From Aequorivita sp. (GTDB lineage: Bacteria; Bacteroidota; Bacteroidia; Flavobacteriales; Flavobacteriaceae), in contig JAGXGE010000005.1 in NCBI GenBank assembly GCA_024637015.1, positions 1 through 45,820 of the forward strand: 45,820 bases of DNA. The letters are read 5' to 3'. Below, one piece after another: positions 43,601 through 45,820 of this stretch (positions are counted from its first letter, which is position 1; the number at the start of each line of letters is the position of its first letter). Under the pieces are notes generated by a model. That model did no database searches and was not told where the DNA came from. It was given only the letters and a program-made list of their open reading frames with translations. A program made the translations under genes and the position numbers.

Positions 43601-44232
43601 CTGTCTGGATAGTTGGCGGTGACGGATGGGCTTATGATATTGGATATGGAGGTGTTGATCACGTTTTATCAACTGGTGAAAACATCAATATATTGGTATT
43701 AGATACAGAAGTTTATTCTAATACAGGGGGGCAAATGTCTAAAGCCACTCCAATGGGAGCAAGTGCTAAATTTGCTGTTTCAGGCAAAAGAACCAGTAAA
43801 AAAAGTTTGGCGCTTCAGGCAATTTCTTATGAGCATGTATATGTAGCGCAGGTGGCAATAGGAGCAAAAAATTTGCAAACCCTAAAAGCCATTGAAGAAG
43901 CTGCGGCATATCCGGGACCTTCATTAATAATTGCTTATTCCCACTGTGTTGAGCATGGGTATGAATTAAAACATGGAGTTTCTCAACAAGAGAAAGCTGT
44001 TGAAACAGGATACTGGCCACTCTTTAGGTTTGATCCTTCCAAACCAAAAGGGCAAAAGTTTAAATTGGATTCCAAACCACCAACCGCCCCTATAAATGAA
44101 TTTATGTACAACGAAGGGCGTTTTAACCAGGCGGTGAAAAATGACCCAGAATTAGGCGCAGAATTGCTGAAAAAAGCACAGGAAGAAGTGGATACAAGAT
44201 GGGAAAGGCTTGATCTATATAGGAATATGTAA
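40699..44232 (+). CDS. nifJ: Pyruvate:ferredoxin (flavodoxin) oxidoreductase
   Basis: A full-length 1177-residue single-chain enzyme. Domain I has AIYPITPASPMGEHVD; the CoA and gamma domains follow (GLGSDGTVGANKNSIKIIGE). Two [4Fe-4S] motifs lie at about 691 (CTQCNKCVVICPHAAI) and 749 (CTGCELCVAVCPAESK). The thiamine diphosphate domain has SGACPGCGETPYIKLL (proximal cluster), SNATGCSSIYGGNLP and GGDGWAYDIGYGGVDHVLST. It converts pyruvate and CoA to acetyl-CoA, CO2 and reduced ferredoxin. The enzyme is oxygen-sensitive in most hosts; its presence beside katG and a rubrerythrin relic fits an organism facing low or changing oxygen. It lies 175 bases after the ferredoxin gene. Confidence 0.96.
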   Translation: MKKKFPKLICDANEAVARVAHKTNEVCAIYPITPASPMGEHVDVYSSKSQKNIWDNIPRIIEMQSEGGAAGAVHGSLQAGALTTTFTASQGLLLMIPNMYKIAGELLPSVIHVAARTIATHALSIFGDHSDVMATRQTGFSMMFGGSVQEAQDFALISQVATLRSRIPFLNIFDGFRTSHEIAKIDSIPDDIIKAMMPEENIMDHKKRSLDPDHPVVRGTAQNPDVFFQSREAANLYYDKVPGIVQEVMDEFYEHTGRKYSLFNYLGDPEAERVIIIMGSGEGPVKETVETLANTDEKIGVLLVRLYRPFSISHFIEKLPKTVKKIAVLDRTKEPGSTGEPLYLDVVTAFAESDREMPVIIGGRYGLSSKEFTPAMVKGIYDELLKDKPKNHFTIGINDDVSFTSLSYNPDFEPKKTTINCIFYGLGSDGTVGANKNSIKIIGETTDNYVQGYFVYDSKKAGSQTVSHLRFGPEPIFSTYLINMADFIACHQFNFVDKYDILKNIKKGGTFLLNSPFSNEEVWDELPKKMQEKIVENELEFYVIDATKVAQEANLGKRTNTILQTCFFAISGILPKNEAIQRIKDAIVKSYSKKGDTIVKMNFNAVDKSLENLKKVIYPLKSTNNRELKPMMTGAEDPFVKEVLGKILAGMGDELPVSAFPIDGTFPTGTTQFEKRGIADFIPVWDDADICTQCNKCVVICPHAAIRAKVLSNEELVGAPSSLKTVSAKGRPFSSEKESYVLQVSPEDCTGCELCVAVCPAESKEIENFKSINMRKKLDVDVEENVNWDYFVNLPYYDRAELQVSNIKGSQFLEPLFEFSGACPGCGETPYIKLLTQLFGDSILISNATGCSSIYGGNLPTTPYKTNQFGRGPAWANSLFEDNAEFGLGMKLALTKKQEIAEDLLKSIEVLVGSELVEALLNNPEETQAQKEEKFNQIETLKKTLAIIDKNDNAFKLNQLTEYLRKKAVWIVGGDGWAYDIGYGGVDHVLSTGENINILVLDTEVYSNTGGQMSKATPMGASAKFAVSGKRTSKKSLALQAISYEHVYVAQVAIGAKNLQTLKAIEEAAAYPGPSLIIAYSHCVEHGYELKHGVSQQEKAVETGYWPLFRFDPSKPKGQKFKLDSKPPTAPINEFMYNEGRFNQAVKNDPELGAELLKKAQEEVDTRWERLDLYRNM

Positions 44233-44437
44233 ATTAATGTAAAATGCACATAACGGAAACTTAATACAAGAAGCGATGAAGGTATTCAAATTACATATAA
44301 CCAATGAAAAACAATAAGAATCTAAAAATGAAAATTTTCTCCGGAGACTACTACCTCCATAGAGGCAGTTAAGTTTGGGTTTAAAGGATTTTATTGATTT
44401 GAATATTACCATAGCAATATTAATTAATAACCTAAAG

Positions 44438-44812
44438 ATGAAAGCGAAAGACAATAAATTTTTTGATCGTGCAACTAAAAAATTAAATGAAGCCAACCTG
44501 GAATTACATAGACCGGAAGAAGATGTTGTATCTTTTTTAGTCTGTAAAAATTCACAGTATGCCATTGAGAACTATTTAAAAGGATTCCTGCTGCAACACG
44601 GAGTTGAACTGGGAGATAATAAAACAATTGAAGTCCTTTTCGAAGAATGTAAAAAAATCAATAAAAATTTTGAGAAAATTAATCTGGCAGATTTTGATTG
44701 TAAGGCTCAATCATTGGATAATAGAAGTTGCAATGAAGTTTCAAAAGTCAGCAATTGTCTTAAAATTGCTGAAAGCCTGAATATCCTCTTAAAGATACCA
44801 AGGAAAACCTGA
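44438..44812 (+). CDS. HEPN-domain-like protein, C-terminus altered
   Basis: 124 residues from ATG 44438 (MKAKDNKFFDRATKKLNEAN). VCKNSQYAIENYLKGFLLQH is the HEPN-like core helix, here with N in place of the usual catalytic R-phi-x3-H context, and DNKTIEVLFEECKKINKNF follows. HEPN proteins of this size often pair with a nucleotidyltransferase; none is here. The final residues after about ESLNILL are read out of frame over the start of the rubrerythrin remnant, so the natural end was probably replaced by a junction. The frame can be extended upstream with non-ATG starts, which I consider unlikely. Confidence 0.6.
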   Translation: MKAKDNKFFDRATKKLNEANLELHRPEEDVVSFLVCKNSQYAIENYLKGFLLQHGVELGDNKTIEVLFEECKKINKNFEKINLADFDCKAQSLDNRSCNEVSKVSNCLKIAESLNILLKIPRKT

Positions 44813-45117
44813 AAAACGCCATCGGTGGAGAGAGTTATGAAGCCAAATCGATGAATTCAGGTTTTATAAAAGATGCGAACACCGAGGGTAATTATATGGC
44901 CCAGGTGAGTTTTATCTATGCCTATAATGTGGAATAAAAACATAGGCATTACTACAAGGCTGCTCTGGCAGATTTGGAGACAGACCATTTAAACTCCTTG
45001 GCCAAAGTATATTATATCTGCCCCGTATGTGGAAATACTTACGCCGATAAAGCGCCGGAGCGATGTGAAATCACACTCTCAAAAGCAGATACATTCACTA
45101 AATTGGATAAGCTCTAA
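44773..45117 (+). pseudogene. Truncated rubrerythrin
   Basis: In another frame overlapping the HEPN-like gene the strand encodes EYPLKDTKENLKNAIGGESY, FIKDANTEGN, SFIYAYNVE, then TAA at 44935-44937, then KHRHYYKAALADLE, VYYICPVCGNTYADKAPERC and the end at 45115-45117. This is the second half of a rubrerythrin ferritin-like domain plus its rubredoxin-like tail. The first helix pair with its iron ligands is missing, the internal stop can come from AAA, and the second tail Cys pair is incomplete. It is not expected to work. Confidence 0.8.
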
Positions 45118-45148
45118 AATAAAGTTTGATTAGTGTTGATGTTGAATT

Positions 45149-45188
45149 GCCAAGGTTCTGGAATCATTCTCGGACCTTTGGCTTTTTT
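45149..45188 (+). terminator. Likely intrinsic terminator after the rubrerythrin remnant
   Basis: GCCAAGGTTC (45149-45158) pairs imperfectly with GGACCTTTGGC (45172-45182; one bulge and one mismatch), followed by six T residues. Confidence 0.6.
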
Positions 45189-45275
45189 AATGGCCGAAAT
45201 AAATGCTTGTTTTATTTTAAATCCTAAATTCTTTGCGGACGGGCTCGCATAACAAAGCTATCGCTAAACGAAAAA

Positions 45276-45313
45276 AAATGCTCGATTTCATTTGAAAATG
45301 AAATCGAGCATTT
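45276..45313 (-). terminator. Intrinsic terminator of katG
   Basis: AAATGCTCGATTTCATTT (45276-45293) and its exact reverse complement (45296-45313) flank a two-base centre. On the minus strand a T run follows. It starts 26 bases after the katG stop. Confidence 0.88.
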
Positions 45314-45338
45314 CTATTAACGTCCTTTTACGGTAATC

Positions 45339-45820
45339 TTATTCGTCCTTTACATCGTAACGGTCTAACATCATTACCTTGTCCCAAGCTGCAACGAAAT
45401 CTTTTACAAAGCGCTCTTGTCCATCATCAGCTCCGTAAACTTCAGCGATGTTGCGCAGTTGAGCATTGGAACCAAATATCAGATCGCAGCGGGTAGCTGT
45501 GTATTTCGTCGTTCCGCTTTTGCGTTCATTGATGTTGAACAGCATTTCATTGTCACCTTGGGGAACCCACTCGTAATCCATACTGGTCAGTACCCGGAAG
45601 AAGTCGTTTGACAATTGCCCGGGGCGATCAGTAAATACGCCGTGTTTAGAGTGATCATAATTTTGGTCCAATACGCGAAGTCCACCTACTAAAACCGTCC
45701 ATTCCGGTGCATTCAATGTCAATAATTGGGCGCGGTCCAGAAATATTCGTTCAGATGGAACCTTGTAACCTATCTCATCATTATGGTAGTTTTTGAATCC
45801 GTCTGAAACAGGCTTCAAAT
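45339..45820 (-). CDS. katG: Catalase-peroxidase, C-terminal part only
   Basis: The frame is open to the right window edge, so only the last 160 or so codons are present. [76 protein letters not shown] and [20 protein letters not shown] are the KatG C-terminal domain. KatG breaks down hydrogen peroxide; the heme and Met-Tyr-Trp active site lie in the N-terminal half, outside. A long perfect terminator follows the stop. Confidence 0.95.
   Translation of the reverse strand, partial: LKPVSDGFKNYHNDEIGYKVPSERIFLDRAQLLTLNAPEWTVLVGGLRVLDQNYDHSKHGVFTDRPGQLSNDFFRVLTSMDYEWVPQGDNEMLFNINERKSGTTKYTATRCDLIFGSNAQLRNIAEVYGADDGQERFVKDFVAAWDKVMMLDRYDVKDE

Noticed and set aside
1-45820. CRISPR arrays and insertion sequences
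   Set aside because: No regularly spaced repeats, transposase motifs or IS-type terminal repeats were seen on either strand.

Overview
The window looks like a chromosomal segment of a low-GC Bacteroidota, most likely of the family Flavobacteriaceae. The signs are AT-rich DNA, weak or absent Shine-Dalgarno sites, promoter boxes of the TAnnTTTG type, lipoproteins with short lipoboxes, M1, M20 and M56 peptidases of flavobacterial type, and an 11-gene complex I locus. Everything here is read by eye; no database search was run.

Region 1 (1 to about 3,530) looks like the end of an integrated element. A hipBA toxin-antitoxin pair (hipA cut by the window edge) and an orphan 598-residue ParB-like protein lie on the minus strand. 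They abut an intact tRNA-Leu(UAG) gene, and 32 bases beyond it lies the 5' half of a second tRNA-Leu that breaks off at the anticodon loop. Region 2 (3,593 to 16,079) is housekeeping and accessory DNA: a HEXXH protein with an AspH-like hydroxylase, an M20 dipeptidase, two tandem membrane TPR proteins bracketed by a broken and an intact phnA/yjdM copy, a BlaI/BlaR1-type pair with its operators, an M1 peptidase and a CPA1 antiporter.

Region 3 (16,526 to 26,871) is sensory and stress DNA: a response regulator with a CheB-CheR-PAS-histidine kinase fusion, then a minus-strand cluster of very small stress-type proteins (CsbD-like, two lmo0937-type membrane peptides, lipoproteins), an AraC-type regulator, a hybrid histidine kinase with HPt, and a response regulator.

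Region 4 (26,962 to 44,232) is a redox block. Minus strand: korA-korB, then nuoA, B, C, D, H, I, J, K, L, M, N. Divergent plus strand: a dicluster ferredoxin and pyruvate:ferredoxin oxidoreductase. The NADH-oxidising module NuoEFG is absent from the locus, so 2-oxoacid oxidation to reduced ferredoxin could feed this complex I directly (inference). A 14-base operator-like dyad lies in the divergent promoter region. Two genes of the block carry in-frame stops (nuoL TGA, korB TAA followed by an open in-frame tail).

Region 5 (44,438 to the end) holds a HEPN-like ORF that runs into a truncated rubrerythrin with another internal stop, then the 3' end of katG. Three disrupted reading frames in about 15 kb mean either gene decay or base-calling errors, and this is the main question the window raises.
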